A stretch of 64,000 bases of DNA from Dyadobacter sp. CY323 (GCF_021390245.1 NZ_JAJUXH010000001.1:310001-374000), one strand, 5' to 3'. Shown: positions 35,512 to 45,346, counted from the first letter of the stretch. Numbers and translations are program-made. Notes: a model not told the origin generated them from the sequence alone.

Positions 35512-37386
35512 ATGGAAGTTGAAATCGTAAATCAACCGTATTTTGAAAAATTCATCCGTACGATGTGCCTCACATTGATGCATTCGCTCTGGCAGGGGCT
35601 GATCGTGGCGATACTGGCGGGCGCGATCCTGCTGTTTACGAAAAAGGCCAAACCGGTGCTCAGGTATAATCTGCTGGTGGTATTATTAGTAGGATTTATG
35701 TCGGCTGCTTGCTTCACATTTACCATATTGATGCAACAGGAAGATCGGCCAATGAGCGTTCCCGGGTTAAGTATTTCGAACTTTTCTACGGTAAAACTGA
35801 CGGATTCGACCCAGGTGGCCGGAAGTGTAAATACGAACCTGGTCGATGTCATCCGGGAATTTTGTGTCGAGCATTCACGGCTCATCGTTGCATGCTGGTT
35901 TTTGATGTTTGCATTTAAAAGCTTCCAGGCGGTAGCGGGTTTTTTGTATTTGAAAAAAATAAAGAGTCATAACATACACGAACCTGTAAAAAACTGGAAG
36001 ACCAGGTTTGCCTGTTTAGCGGAGAAATTGCGCGTGAATCGGCAGATAAGGCTGATGGAATCGGGAAATGTAATGGTTCCGATGGTTATAGGATTTTTTA
36101 AGCCGATTGTGATGGTGCCGCTGGGAATGCTGGCAAATCTTCCGGCCAGCCAGGTGGAAGCCATTCTTTTGCATGAGCTGGCGCATATCCGGAGGAAAGA
36201 TTATTTCGTGAACCTCATCCAGATATTCTGTGAGAATGTGTTCTTTTTCAATCCGGCTTTACTCTGGATCTCCTCTCTGATCCGGGAAGAACGTGAGCAT
36301 TGCTGCGATGACCTTGCCATTGAAGTGTTGCAGAGCAAGACTTCATTCGTTCAGGCTCTGGTCTCATTTCAGGAGTATAACCTGGCCACCTCTTCCGTTA
36401 CGATCGCGTTTTCCAAAAAGCGTAATCACCTGCTGGACAGGATCAAGCGAATTATTAATAACAACAATAAACCTTTAGATGCCATGGAAAAATTATTTGT
36501 AACAATCAGTTTAGTCTCAGCCGCAGTACTGTCTGCCGCCGTCTCACACGTTAACCCGGAAATGGGTAAAGCGATCGTTTCACACAAACAAAAACAGCAG
36601 ATTGTGGCTCAGGCTCCATTGAAGATTGTGCTACCTGAAACGATAACCGATACTTTACCAAAAAAAGGGAAGCAAAGTGAGATCAGCATTCATTCCGCAA
36701 ATGTGTATACTGCCACGGAAGGAGTGAGTACTTATAATGTACATATGGATGGAAAAGCCTATGACATTGTCCAAAAAAATGGCAGTATCATTGATCTGAA
36801 TATTGATGGTAAACAAATCCCCGAAAGTGAAATAGCCTCGCACCAGGCGGAAATTGATAAGATTATTCAGGTTGTAAAAGTGGAGCATGAAAAGGCGGAG
36901 GTAGAGCGCGGCAAGGCGGATGAAAGGCGTAAAGAAGCGGAAGTGTATCGTAACGAGGCAGATAAAATGCGGAAAGAAGCGGAAGTGCATCGTAATGAGG
37001 CAGATAAAATGCGGGGAGAAGCAGATAAGAGGCGCGCCGAAGCAGATGAAATGCGTAAAAGTGCGGAAGCCCACAGGGTTATAGCTGACAAACACCGCGA
37101 GGAAGCCGAGCAAATGCGTAAAGGTGCGGAGAAGGAACGCCAGGCTTACGAGAAAATGCAGAATGACCTGATTAATGATCTGAAGGAAGCGGGCATTATT
37201 ACAGGCACGACAAATCTTTCCTACCGGCTTACTCAGGATGAGTTGGTTGTGAATGGCCAGAAAGTTTCTGCGGCGTTACACCAAAAAATAAAAGCCAGGT
37301 ACATTCAGGACCGGGCGGTGGAGATGGTATATAATTACAAAGGAAGAACCGGGTATACTACAACTGGATTTATTTATACAAAATAA
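35512..37386 (+). CDS. M56 (BlaR1-type) membrane metallopeptidase with coiled-coil repeat tail
   Basis: This is a 624-residue protein. Membrane helices at about 12-45, 55-75, 115-135 and 325-345 surround an M56 domain with zinc motif HELAH (221-225) and the downstream Glu-rich EEREHCCDDLA. After the last helix a periplasmic region carries five 14-residue repeats (474-543, consensus xEAExxRxEADKMR), a predicted long coiled coil, then a globular end. Instead of a penicillin-binding sensor domain the tail is a coiled coil, so the signal is probably mechanical or protein-borne rather than beta-lactam. Pairs with the BlaI-type repressor upstream. Confidence 0.9.
   Translation: MEVEIVNQPYFEKFIRTMCLTLMHSLWQGLIVAILAGAILLFTKKAKPVLRYNLLVVLLVGFMSAACFTFTILMQQEDRPMSVPGLSISNFSTVKLTDSTQVAGSVNTNLVDVIREFCVEHSRLIVACWFLMFAFKSFQAVAGFLYLKKIKSHNIHEPVKNWKTRFACLAEKLRVNRQIRLMESGNVMVPMVIGFFKPIVMVPLGMLANLPASQVEAILLHELAHIRRKDYFVNLIQIFCENVFFFNPALLWISSLIREEREHCCDDLAIEVLQSKTSFVQALVSFQEYNLATSSVTIAFSKKRNHLLDRIKRIINNNNKPLDAMEKLFVTISLVSAAVLSAAVSHVNPEMGKAIVSHKQKQQIVAQAPLKIVLPETITDTLPKKGKQSEISIHSANVYTATEGVSTYNVHMDGKAYDIVQKNGSIIDLNIDGKQIPESEIASHQAEIDKIIQVVKVEHEKAEVERGKADERRKEAEVYRNEADKMRKEAEVHRNEADKMRGEADKRRAEADEMRKSAEAHRVIADKHREEAEQMRKGAEKERQAYEKMQNDLINDLKEAGIITGTTNLSYRLTQDELVVNGQKVSAALHQKIKARYIQDRAVEMVYNYKGRTGYTTTGFIYTK
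36931..37140 (+). repeat. 42-bp tandem repeats inside the M56 gene
   Basis: Five 42-base units encode the 14-residue coiled-coil repeat. Units 1 and 2 (36931-36972 and 36973-37014) differ at two positions only, so at least one duplication is recent; units 3 to 5 are diverged. Confidence 0.85.
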
Positions 37387-37396
37387 CGGGAACAAA

Positions 37397-37421
37397 CGGG
37401 CTGGGGACACTACCCGGCCCG
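37397..37421. other. GC-rich hairpin between M56 and GH5 genes
   Basis: CGGGCTGGG pairs with CCCGGCCCG (9 bp, one G-T) around a 7-base loop, 11 bases after the M56 stop. There is no T run, so termination is uncertain. Confidence 0.45.
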
Positions 37422-37489
37422 GTAACGAACAAGTATAACATTCCTGCTGCCGCATTTTAATGGAAGTCGTCACGAAATGCATTGCTTCC

Positions 37490-38626
37490 ATGGATCGCAG
37501 AATTTTTATCAAAAGTACAGGGACCCTCGTCGCGGCGGCATCGCTGGCCGCACCGGGTTTTTCACTTTCCGTCCCTCCTAAGAATAAGCTTCCTAAATGG
37601 AAAGGCTTTAATCTCCTTGATTTTTTCTCGCCGGATCCTAATTCCAGTCGGAAGGCAACTGCTGAAGAGCAGTTTAAATGGATGCAGGATTGGGGCTTTG
37701 ATTTTGTGAGAATTCCAATGGCGTATCCAGCATATTTGAAATTCGACAGAAGCCGGAATATTACCGAGGAAGAAGTTTATCAAATTGATCAGCAGGCAGT
37801 TGATAAGATTGACAAACTTGTTTCGACCGCACATAAGTACAACATGCACGTCAGCCTGAACCTCCACCGGGCGCCCGGCTACTGCGTGAATGCAGGATTT
37901 CATGAGCCTTACAATCTCTGGACAGACCAGAAAGCCTTGGATGCATTTTGTTTTCACTGGAATATGTGGGCAAAAAAATATAAAGATGCGACTCCAAAGC
38001 AGATCAGTTTCGATTTGCTGAATGAGCCAAGTATGCGGGCGGATATGAACGATCAGCATTCAAAACGGTCTTCGGTGCCTGGTGATGTTTACCGAAAATT
38101 AGCCGTTGCAGCTTCTGCGGCGATCAGGAAGGAAAACCCGACGCATTTAATCATCGCGGATGGGAATGATGTAGGGAGTTCCGTCATTCCTGAAATAGCG
38201 GACCTGGATATCGGTCAGAGTTGCCGGGGTTATCATCCCGGGATTATTTCGCATTACAAAGCGCCGTGGGCGATGAAGGATACCGAAAATCTGCCGCAGC
38301 CTAAATGGCCCGGACAGGTTGGCAATCAGTATCTGAGCCGCGCCATGCTCGAAAAGTTTTACAAACCCTGGATTGACCTGGTAGGAAAAGGGGTGGGCGT
38401 ACACTGCGGGGAATGTGGCTGCTGGAACAAAACGCCTCACGATGTGTTCCTCGCCTGGTTCGGAGATGTACTCGATATTTTATCGTCGAATGGCATTGGT
38501 TTCTCGCTCTGGGAATTTTCGGGCGACTTTGGAGTGCTTGATTCCCGTCGGGATGATGTAGTTTATGAAGACTGGCACGGACACAAGCTGGATCGGAAAC
38601 TGCTGACCTTGATGCAGAAACAGTAG
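37490..38626 (+). CDS. Glycoside hydrolase family 5 (cellulase-like)
   Basis: This 378-residue protein has an export leader with twin arginine (MDRRIFIKSTGTLVAAASLA). A GH5 TIM barrel follows: GFDFVRIPMAYP, HVSLNLHRAPGYC, acid/base Glu179 in FDLLNEPS and probable nucleophile Glu308 in VHCGECGCWN, then SLWEFSGDFG. Family members hydrolyse beta-glucans or mannans. The in-frame ATG at 37460 lies before the leader, so 37490 is preferred. It ends at a bidirectional terminator. Confidence 0.9.
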   Translation: MDRRIFIKSTGTLVAAASLAAPGFSLSVPPKNKLPKWKGFNLLDFFSPDPNSSRKATAEEQFKWMQDWGFDFVRIPMAYPAYLKFDRSRNITEEEVYQIDQQAVDKIDKLVSTAHKYNMHVSLNLHRAPGYCVNAGFHEPYNLWTDQKALDAFCFHWNMWAKKYKDATPKQISFDLLNEPSMRADMNDQHSKRSSVPGDVYRKLAVAASAAIRKENPTHLIIADGNDVGSSVIPEIADLDIGQSCRGYHPGIISHYKAPWAMKDTENLPQPKWPGQVGNQYLSRAMLEKFYKPWIDLVGKGVGVHCGECGCWNKTPHDVFLAWFGDVLDILSSNGIGFSLWEFSGDFGVLDSRRDDVVYEDWHGHKLDRKLLTLMQKQ

Positions 38627-38645
38627 CCGATGTTTCCGGCCTATC

Positions 38646-38676
38646 GATCCGGCAGCGTGTAAACGCCTGCCGGATC
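38646..38676. terminator. Bidirectional hairpin between GH5 and VOC genes
   Basis: A 10-bp perfect inverted repeat (GATCCGGCAG at 38646-38655, CTGCCGGATC at 38667-38676) lies between convergent genes; the T run is weak on both sides. Confidence 0.6.
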
Positions 38677-38677
38677 T

Positions 38678-39172
38678 TCATTGCAGCTCTGCAAGTAATC
38701 CTCTCAGGTTTAAGCTTTTGGTATACATTTCAATGGAGCCGTCGGGCAGGTAGTTCCAGAACTCTTTGGGTCTGTCCCAATACAGCTCGACTCCGTTTTG
38801 ATCGGGATCATTCAGGTACAATGCCTCGGAGACACCGTGGTCGCTGGCGCCGGACAATGGATATTCCGCTTTTAATAAACGGTTAAGAATAGCCGCCAGA
38901 TCCTTTCGGGTAGGGTACAGAATGGCGGTATGGAACAGACCTACGCCGTGCTGGCTTGCGGGTGGTGAATCTTTACTATACCACGTATTCAGACCGATAT
39001 GATGGTGGTAACCCCCGGCAGAAATGAAAACAGCCTGATCGCCATACCGGGTCGTGATTTCAAAGCCCAGTAAACCACAGTAAAAATCCAGCGAACGTTC
39101 CAGGTTGGCAACTTTCAAATGTACGTGGCCGATTCGGGTTAATGCAGGCAGTTTGTAATCTTCCGGTTCCAT
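38678..39172 (-). CDS. VOC family protein (extradiol dioxygenase/glyoxalase-like)
   Basis: This is a 164-residue protein. Two beta-alpha-beta-beta-beta units carry probable metal ligands His16 (RIGHVHLKV), His in GLFHTAILYP and Glu in NGVELYWDRP, the arrangement of CatE-type catechol-2,3-dioxygenase and related VOC proteins. DPDQNGVELYWDR is a strong signature. Substrate unknown. Transcribed away from the TIM-barrel gene at 39275. Confidence 0.9.
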   Translation of the reverse strand: MEPEDYKLPALTRIGHVHLKVANLERSLDFYCGLLGFEITTRYGDQAVFISAGGYHHHIGLNTWYSKDSPPASQHGVGLFHTAILYPTRKDLAAILNRLLKAEYPLSGASDHGVSEALYLNDPDQNGVELYWDRPKEFWNYLPDGSIEMYTKSLNLRGLLAELQ

Positions 39173-39274
39173 ATGAGAGGATCTTTTAATTTGTGAATCA
39201 ATTACATTTAGTTGCGGTAAAAAATTCCGGAAGTGCCCTTTAACAAGAAGTCTGTCAAAAATTATCTCAACTGA

Positions 39275-40189
39275 ATGAATCGCCGAGAAGCATTATCCTC
39301 TGTTCTGGCCGTAACAGGAACCGGACTTTTACCTATGCCAGCACCGACCAAAAAGGAACCGTCTTTTATTTATTCCCTCAACATGAGCACGTTGCGGGGG
39401 CACAAACTCGGATTCAGAAAAGAATTGGAAGTTGCTTCCAAAGCGGGATACGGGTCAGTTGAGATCTGGATCAACACTTTGCAGGATTATCTTAAAAACG
39501 GAGGCACACTGCCCGAAGCCAGGCGGATCGTTGAGGATCTGGGCCTGAAAGTAGAAGACGCCATCGGATTTGCTACCTGGATCGTAGATGACGAAACTGC
39601 CCGCGCCAAAGCACTTGACCAATTAAAAATGGAAATGGAGCAGTTGGCGCAAATAGGTTGTCCCCGAGTGGCGGCCCCTCCCATGGGCGCAACTACCGGA
39701 GCTCCATTAGATCTTAAAAGGGTAGCGGAACGGTACCGTACGATCCTCGAACTTGGTGACAAAACGGGCGTTGTGCCGCATTTGGAACTATGGGGTTTTT
39801 CAAAAAACCTGAGCCGGGTGGGGGAGATACTTTATGTGGCGGTGGAATCCGGACACCCGTCTGCGCGGCTACTCATGGATGTCTATCATTTACATAAAGG
39901 CGGCTCGGGAATGGAAAGTGTAAAAGATGTGGGTAAACCGCTCATCGAGATTTTTCATATGAACGATTATCCGGCGACGCCGCCACGAGAAACGATTACG
40001 GATGCAGACCGCGTGTATGCAGGTGACGGGATCGCGCCATTGAAAGATTTGCTTAAATCACTAAAAGATCCGGACAAACCCATTATTTTGTCATTTGAAG
40101 TATTCAACCAGGGATACTATGCTCAGGATCCATTGCTCGTGGCAAAAACGGGTTTGGCGAAAATGAGAAAAGTGGGAGAGCGAGTGTGA
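39275..40189 (+). CDS. Exported sugar phosphate isomerase/epimerase-like protein
   Basis: This 304-residue protein has a short leader (MNRREALSSVLAVTGTGLLP) with twin arginine. The TIM barrel includes GYGSVEIWINTL, LGLKVEDAIGFATW, VPHLELWGFSKN, LLMDVYHLHKGG and FHMNDYPATPP, with the metal-ligand Glu/Asp/His positions of the xylose-isomerase-like family. It is a second exported member besides 33155, diverged from it. Likely acts on keto or oxidised sugars. Confidence 0.88.
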   Translation: MNRREALSSVLAVTGTGLLPMPAPTKKEPSFIYSLNMSTLRGHKLGFRKELEVASKAGYGSVEIWINTLQDYLKNGGTLPEARRIVEDLGLKVEDAIGFATWIVDDETARAKALDQLKMEMEQLAQIGCPRVAAPPMGATTGAPLDLKRVAERYRTILELGDKTGVVPHLELWGFSKNLSRVGEILYVAVESGHPSARLLMDVYHLHKGGSGMESVKDVGKPLIEIFHMNDYPATPPRETITDADRVYAGDGIAPLKDLLKSLKDPDKPIILSFEVFNQGYYAQDPLLVAKTGLAKMRKVGERV

Positions 40190-40225
40190 ATAAATTAATT
40201 CATCCATGCATTTTATTAAACACCT

Positions 40226-40516
40226 ATGAGTGAGGTAAAACTGAAACTAGATAACCGTGGAAGAGGAGGATTTTACCTTGAAAAAGACGGAAAGCAAATT
40301 GGGGAAATGGTAGTAGGTTTGAGCGAAACCACATTGACAGTTTATCACACGGAAGTAGACCCTGAAATGGAGGGCCAGGGATTTGCAAAAAAAATGTTCG
40401 ACGAAATGGTAAGCTACGCGAGAGATCAAGAGCTGCTTGTTATGCCGCTTTGTGAATACGTGCACGCCCAGTTTCGCAGGCACCCCGATGATTTCGCAGA
40501 CATTTGGAAAAAGTGA
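40226..40516 (+). CDS. GNAT family N-acetyltransferase (NATD1/YjdJ type)
   Basis: This is a 96-residue protein of the short GNAT group: GEMVVGLSETTLTVYHTEVD, then EGQGFAKKMFDEMVSYAR as the acetyl-CoA loop (QGxGxA position) and CEYVHAQFRRHPDDFADI at the end. Length and ending match the NATD1-type family. Substrate unknown. Confidence 0.9.
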   Translation: MSEVKLKLDNRGRGGFYLEKDGKQIGEMVVGLSETTLTVYHTEVDPEMEGQGFAKKMFDEMVSYARDQELLVMPLCEYVHAQFRRHPDDFADIWKK

Positions 40517-40539
40517 AACCCTTATTCGGGTTTCTCAAT

Positions 40540-42552
40540 TCAATCCTTCGGTACAGGTAAATAGACCATAAATGTAGATCCCTCGCCGGGCGTACTTCTG
40601 GCAGTAATGTAGCCGTGATGGTTTTGAACAACCTTTTTGCAAAGAGCTAACCCAATTCCCGACCCGGCAAATTCACTGCGTCCGTGCAGCCGCTGGAACA
40701 TCTGGAAAATCCGGTCAAGATAAGTTTCCTCGAAACCGATCCCATTATCTGATACTTCCACGCAAATATATGACTGATCGTCGAGCAGCTTCGGGATCCG
40801 CGATTTTTCATTCTCGTCGACGACGCGGAAGGAAATGTTTATTTCGGATGGTATCTCCGGTTTTCTGTATTTGATCGCATTACTGAGCAGGTTCTGAAAA
40901 AGCTGCGTCAATTGCGAGGAGATGCCCCAAACAGCTGGAAGTGGCTCGACAGTAATGTTGGATTTCTGCTCCTGGATCGAAATTTCCAGATCGGCCAGAA
41001 CGTCTTTTACAACCTGATTTAAGCCTACCGGCTGAAAATTTCCGTCGTGAGTGGAGAGCCTGGAAAACGCCAGCAGGTCGTCGATCATCGCCGACATCCG
41101 TTTTGACGCATCCTGAATGCGGCTGAGCATAAATGCGCCGTTCTCATCTAATTCTTTTGAATAAACAGCTGATAATCTGGACCCGAAAGATTGAATCTTG
41201 CGGAGGGGTTCCTGCATGTCGTGGCTGGCTGCGTAAGCAAATTGTTGCAGGTTATTGTTTGAATTAATGAGTTCCAGATTCGTCTGATACAATTCTTCGG
41301 TACGCTGCTGGACCCGGCGTTCCAATTCGCTCGCAAGCTGCCGGTACTTCTCCTCACTTTTCCGGAGTTTTTGTTCCGATTCGATGCGGTCGGTAATGTC
41401 CATTACGATCCCCGAAATGGTTTTAGTATTTCCGGAACTGTCGAACAGATATTTACCAATTACCCTGATCCAGTGGATCGAACCATCTATCCAAACAAAA
41501 CGGGCTTCGTATTTCAGATCGCCGGTTTTTTCGGCTATACTGTATGCATCCAGCCTCGTTTGCAGGTCATCCGGATGAACATGATTAATGAACATTTCGC
41601 GCGTAATATTCAACTCTTCTCGACCTGTAATAATCCTCGCCATCGTCGGAGAATGGATGATCACATTCGAATCCGCATTGATCAGAAACGATCCGGCTCC
41701 TGAGCCTTCGATGGTCATCGCTGCCTGCTGGTCAGCCCATGTCACTTTTTCCTGATTGCTGATCTCATAGGTAATATCCCGCGACACGCCCGAAAAACGG
41801 TAAGGGGTTCCGTCGGTTGTAAAATAGGCCTGCCCGCGGCAGTGCAGCCACCTCAAGATCTTATCAGTAGCCCCAACAGTCCGGTAGCGAATGTCATAGA
41901 GATTTCTCAGATCAGGATTTAATGCATTCGCAACTGCCGCTTTTACGCGTTCACGGTCTTCATAATGAATGTGTTGCATTAAGTTTTCAAACGTCAGCTC
42001 TTCTTCCTTCGGATTCCCGTAAAGCTGTTTACAGCGGTCGTCGAATGCGATCGTCTGTTTTACAGGATCCGTATTCCAGATTCCGAGCTGAGCGGCTTCC
42101 AGGGCAAATGTCAGATTCTCCTCACTTTCACGATGTGCCTTTTCAGTTTTCAATTGCTCTGTCAAATCCCTCATGGAACCTACCATTCTTACTGGCCTAT
42201 CGTCAACCTTAATGGTGTAACCTCTGTCGTGCACGTTCGCATATGAGCCGTCGGAACGTTTGAACCGGTAATAATCCGACCAGTTATTTTCGCCATTATC
42301 AATAACCGTATGAATATTCCGGATCACTCTGTCCTGATCATCGGGATGAATACGCTCGTACCACGAATCGGGCCCACTTTTGATTTCTTCGGACGCGTAA
42401 CCAAAAATCGATTCCATTCCTTTATTCCACCAGACCGTGCCATTTACCAGGTCCCAGTCCCAGATCACATCATGTGTCGCTTTGGCGACCAGTTCAAACC
42501 GTTCAATAGCAACCAGTAAATCGTCTTTGTTCTCTTTGTACGTATTAATCAT
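40540..42552 (-). CDS. PAS-domain sensor histidine kinase
   Basis: This is a 670-residue soluble kinase with three PAS/PAC units (about 18-137, 145-265, 278-395), a coiled coil, HisKA with His444 (YAASHDMQEPLRK) and HATPase_c (NLLSNAIKYRK, VSDNGIGFE, GSGIGLALCKK). The HDMQEPLR form is the bacteriophytochrome-like HisKA subgroup. No receiver gene is adjacent, so its partner is elsewhere. Ligands or cofactors of the PAS domains cannot be told. Confidence 0.93.
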   Translation of the reverse strand: MINTYKENKDDLLVAIERFELVAKATHDVIWDWDLVNGTVWWNKGMESIFGYASEEIKSGPDSWYERIHPDDQDRVIRNIHTVIDNGENNWSDYYRFKRSDGSYANVHDRGYTIKVDDRPVRMVGSMRDLTEQLKTEKAHRESEENLTFALEAAQLGIWNTDPVKQTIAFDDRCKQLYGNPKEEELTFENLMQHIHYEDRERVKAAVANALNPDLRNLYDIRYRTVGATDKILRWLHCRGQAYFTTDGTPYRFSGVSRDITYEISNQEKVTWADQQAAMTIEGSGAGSFLINADSNVIIHSPTMARIITGREELNITREMFINHVHPDDLQTRLDAYSIAEKTGDLKYEARFVWIDGSIHWIRVIGKYLFDSSGNTKTISGIVMDITDRIESEQKLRKSEEKYRQLASELERRVQQRTEELYQTNLELINSNNNLQQFAYAASHDMQEPLRKIQSFGSRLSAVYSKELDENGAFMLSRIQDASKRMSAMIDDLLAFSRLSTHDGNFQPVGLNQVVKDVLADLEISIQEQKSNITVEPLPAVWGISSQLTQLFQNLLSNAIKYRKPEIPSEINISFRVVDENEKSRIPKLLDDQSYICVEVSDNGIGFEETYLDRIFQMFQRLHGRSEFAGSGIGLALCKKVVQNHHGYITARSTPGEGSTFMVYLPVPKD

Positions 42553-42750
42553 GTCTAAAAATAAGCCCTCAGCGTTTTTGGTAAAATCTTTAGCAAACCT
42601 TCATCCGTCGTAAAAATAGGGATATTCATGCAAAGTAAATGTCGGTTACTGCCGCGTATCGTGTTTAAATCGCGATTAAGTAAAGACAGTTGAATATTCG
42701 CTTTTACTCGCAGATCATTTCCGACAATTCCAAAACGAGAACGGACCATC

Positions 42751-43389
42751 ATGCTCAAATCAACGATTCACTTTCTGCTCGCAGGGATTTTGCTTCTTAC
42801 CGGCTTTACGGTTGTGCCATTCCAAAAACGGGTATCACTTTTCGACGGCAGATCTTTTAATGGATGGGAAGGGGATACGGTAAAAACCTGGAAGATCGAG
42901 GATGGTGCGCTGGCAGGAGGCTCGCTGCAGGAAACAGTGCCGCACAATGATTTTCTGTGTACAAAAAAGACTTATTCGAATTTTATTCTTAAAGTAAAGT
43001 TCAAGCTAACCGGCAGCGAAGGGTTCATTAACACAGGTGTGCAATTCCATAGCATACGTGCAAAAGATCCTGCTTATGAGATGGTCGGCTATCAGGCAGA
43101 TCTTGGGGATAAATACTGGGCGAGCTTATATGATGAATCAAGAAGAAACAAAACGCTGGCGGCTCCCGATTCAGCGACGGTCCATAAAATCCTGAAAACG
43201 AATGACTGGAACGACTACGAAGTTCGAAGTGAGAATGGGCGCATTCAATTGTTTTTAAATGGAAAGCAAACGGTTGATTACACCGAACCGGACAAATCCA
43301 TTCCGCAAAAAGGCATTATCGGCCTGCAGATACATGGCGGCGGGAAGGCGAAAGTATATTATAAAGACATTTACATTCAAGAACTCTGA
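42751..43389 (+). CDS. DUF1080 (3-keto-disaccharide hydrolase type) protein
   Basis: This is a 212-residue exported protein with a signal peptide (to about residue 23) and the DUF1080 start VSLFDGRSFNGWEGD. NTGVQFHS and GIIGLQIHGGGKAKVYYKDIYIQEL complete the jelly-roll. Family members bind or cleave 3-keto-glycosides produced by Gfo/Idh dehydrogenases. A Gfo/Idh gene lies about 0.6 kb downstream across a DinB gene. The HHG-type loop is GIQVHGG-like here (LQIHGGG). Confidence 0.9.
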   Translation: MLKSTIHFLLAGILLLTGFTVVPFQKRVSLFDGRSFNGWEGDTVKTWKIEDGALAGGSLQETVPHNDFLCTKKTYSNFILKVKFKLTGSEGFINTGVQFHSIRAKDPAYEMVGYQADLGDKYWASLYDESRRNKTLAAPDSATVHKILKTNDWNDYEVRSENGRIQLFLNGKQTVDYTEPDKSIPQKGIIGLQIHGGGKAKVYYKDIYIQEL

Positions 43390-43391
43390 GG

Positions 43392-43874
43392 TTAACGCCA
43401 GCTTTTGAGCAGTCTTCGGATCACAACGATTTCGGCGGTATGATAGGCATTGTGGTCGGCAATAAGTAATGCTTCCCTCAAAAGCGTCTGGCCGCTGCCC
43501 CAGGGAAAGGGTTTTGTCAGGTCGTTGTTTTCATCTTTTAAAAGTTCGAAAAATCGTTTCCGGTCTTGTTGAATTTGTTCCAGAGATCTTTCCCACGTTT
43601 CATCATCAACTTCCGTAACGGGATCTGACCAGTAATCATCCGGCCATTTTAACTCATGGTAATCATCAGAAGTGGAAAAGTCGACAATGTCTTTTTGGGC
43701 AATTCTCAAATGGTCAACCAGTTGCCAAATGCTGTAAGGCAAATTCTCAGGTGTTTTACCGCGAAGGTTGGCCGGTAGATCTGCAACCGCATCTTCAAAA
43801 GTTACATGTGCATGGCCATTTATAGTAAGTGAAATAAGCTCGTCGACAAGTTTTTTTCGTTGGTCTTTTTCCAT
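43392..43874 (-). CDS. DinB family protein
   Basis: This 160-residue four-helix protein has the DinB/YfiT metal-binding His pattern: WQLVDHLRIAQKDIV and LIADHNAYHTAEIVVIRRLL. The family is of putative metal-dependent enzymes (some are thiol transferases); specific role unknown. Its 3' end lies 2 bases from the DUF1080 stop (convergent), and it is divergent from the Gfo/Idh gene. Confidence 0.88.
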   Translation of the reverse strand: MEKDQRKKLVDELISLTINGHAHVTFEDAVADLPANLRGKTPENLPYSIWQLVDHLRIAQKDIVDFSTSDDYHELKWPDDYWSDPVTEVDDETWERSLEQIQQDRKRFFELLKDENNDLTKPFPWGSGQTLLREALLIADHNAYHTAEIVVIRRLLKSWR

Positions 43875-43966
43875 TAAGCATCAATAATTTAGGTACGCGA
43901 ATCAAAAGATTTTTAATTGTTTATTTTAGTGAAATCATCCCATTCTAACCTTTTTCTGATTGAACT

Positions 43967-45346
43967 ATGCATCGTACGCGTCGGAAGTTTCTCAAAAATG
44001 TGACTGCGGCATCTGCTTTTCTGGCAACAGAAAGTATCGCAAAGCCATTCAATATTATAAAAGATCTTAAAAAAATCAGTCCCAATGACAAGATCCGTTT
44101 TGCGACGATCGGCATGGGGATCCAGGGACATCAGGATACGCGTGCCGCATTGCGAAGTTCGCCGGACTTAGAATTCGTAGCTGCCGCGGATTTGTATGAC
44201 GGGCGACTGACACGGGTGAAAGAACTGTTTGGAAAGGAGGTTTCCACGACAAGAGATTACCGTCAGATCATTGACCGCAAGGATATTGACGCGGTTTTGA
44301 TAGTCACACCGGATCACTGGCACGATCACATTACCAAAGCGTCGCTCAAAGCCGGAAAAAATGTGTACTGCGAAAAACCAATGGTACATCACATCGACGA
44401 GGGACTTTCTGTGATTGATGCATGGAAAAAGTCAGGTAAAACCATGCAGGTCGGGAGCCAGTCGATCAGTTCTGCTGCCTACAAAGAGGCGAAACGAATG
44501 GTGCAGGCAGGCGACATTGGCGATATTAATTTTGTCGAATCCAATTACGATCGTTTTAATGCAATCGGCGCCTGGAATTATTCGATTCCGACCGATGCAT
44601 CTCCTCAAACTGTCGATTGGGAAACGTATCTGGGTGACGCCCCGAAAGTACCATTCGATGCAAAACGTTTTTTCCGCTGGCGCAATTACCGCGACTACGG
44701 CACCGGCGTTGCAGGCGATTTATTTGTGCATTTGATCACCGGAGTGCATTTTGTGACCAATTCACTGGGCCCCGAACGTATACTTTCTTCCGGCGAGCTG
44801 AGTTACTGGAAAGACGGCCGCGATGTGCCCGACGTTCTGGTCTCCATTTTGGATTACCCCAAAACGGATGTGCATACCAATTTCCAAATGGTTCTGCGGG
44901 TCAATTTTGCCAATGCGGGATCTATCGAAAACAACACCCGGATCGTCGGTACAGAAGGACAGATCGTTTTCACAAACAGTAATTTGATCCTCAATCAAAA
45001 GAAGCTTCCAAAGGCACCGGGTTTTGGGGGATACGATAGTTATAACACCTTTTCGGAAGCGGAACAAAAGGAATTTAAAAGGCAGTACGATGCGCAGTAT
45101 CCGGAAGATACGCGAAAAGCGGATCCAATAAAGGAACTGAAATTTGAAGCACCAAAAGGTGATGATCCTCACGCGAACCATTTCCGCGATTTTTTCGAAA
45201 ATGTAAGAAAAGGAAATGTGGGTACGATTGAAGATCCCGTATTCGGCTTCCGCGCCGCTGCGCCGGTACTGGCTTGCAACGAAAGCTATTTCAGCAAGAA
45301 AATCGTCCATTGGGATCCCGTTGCCATGAAGATGAAGAAAAAGTAA
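43967..45346 (+). CDS. Gfo/Idh/MocA family oxidoreductase (exported)
   Basis: This is a 459-residue protein. The leader RTRRKFLKNVTAASAFLA is Tat-like. The Rossmann fold starts IRFATIGMGIQGHQD, with VTPDHWHDH and YCEKPMVHHI (EKP motif with catalytic Lys). The C-terminal domain has FFRWRNYRDYGTGVAGDLFVHL, typical of the periplasmic Bacteroidota/Planctomycetes group that oxidises glycosides at C3. Followed 48 bases later by an esterase and then an SDR, an apparent operon. Confidence 0.93.
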   Translation: MHRTRRKFLKNVTAASAFLATESIAKPFNIIKDLKKISPNDKIRFATIGMGIQGHQDTRAALRSSPDLEFVAAADLYDGRLTRVKELFGKEVSTTRDYRQIIDRKDIDAVLIVTPDHWHDHITKASLKAGKNVYCEKPMVHHIDEGLSVIDAWKKSGKTMQVGSQSISSAAYKEAKRMVQAGDIGDINFVESNYDRFNAIGAWNYSIPTDASPQTVDWETYLGDAPKVPFDAKRFFRWRNYRDYGTGVAGDLFVHLITGVHFVTNSLGPERILSSGELSYWKDGRDVPDVLVSILDYPKTDVHTNFQMVLRVNFANAGSIENNTRIVGTEGQIVFTNSNLILNQKKLPKAPGFGGYDSYNTFSEAEQKEFKRQYDAQYPEDTRKADPIKELKFEAPKGDDPHANHFRDFFENVRKGNVGTIEDPVFGFRAAAPVLACNESYFSKKIVHWDPVAMKMKKK

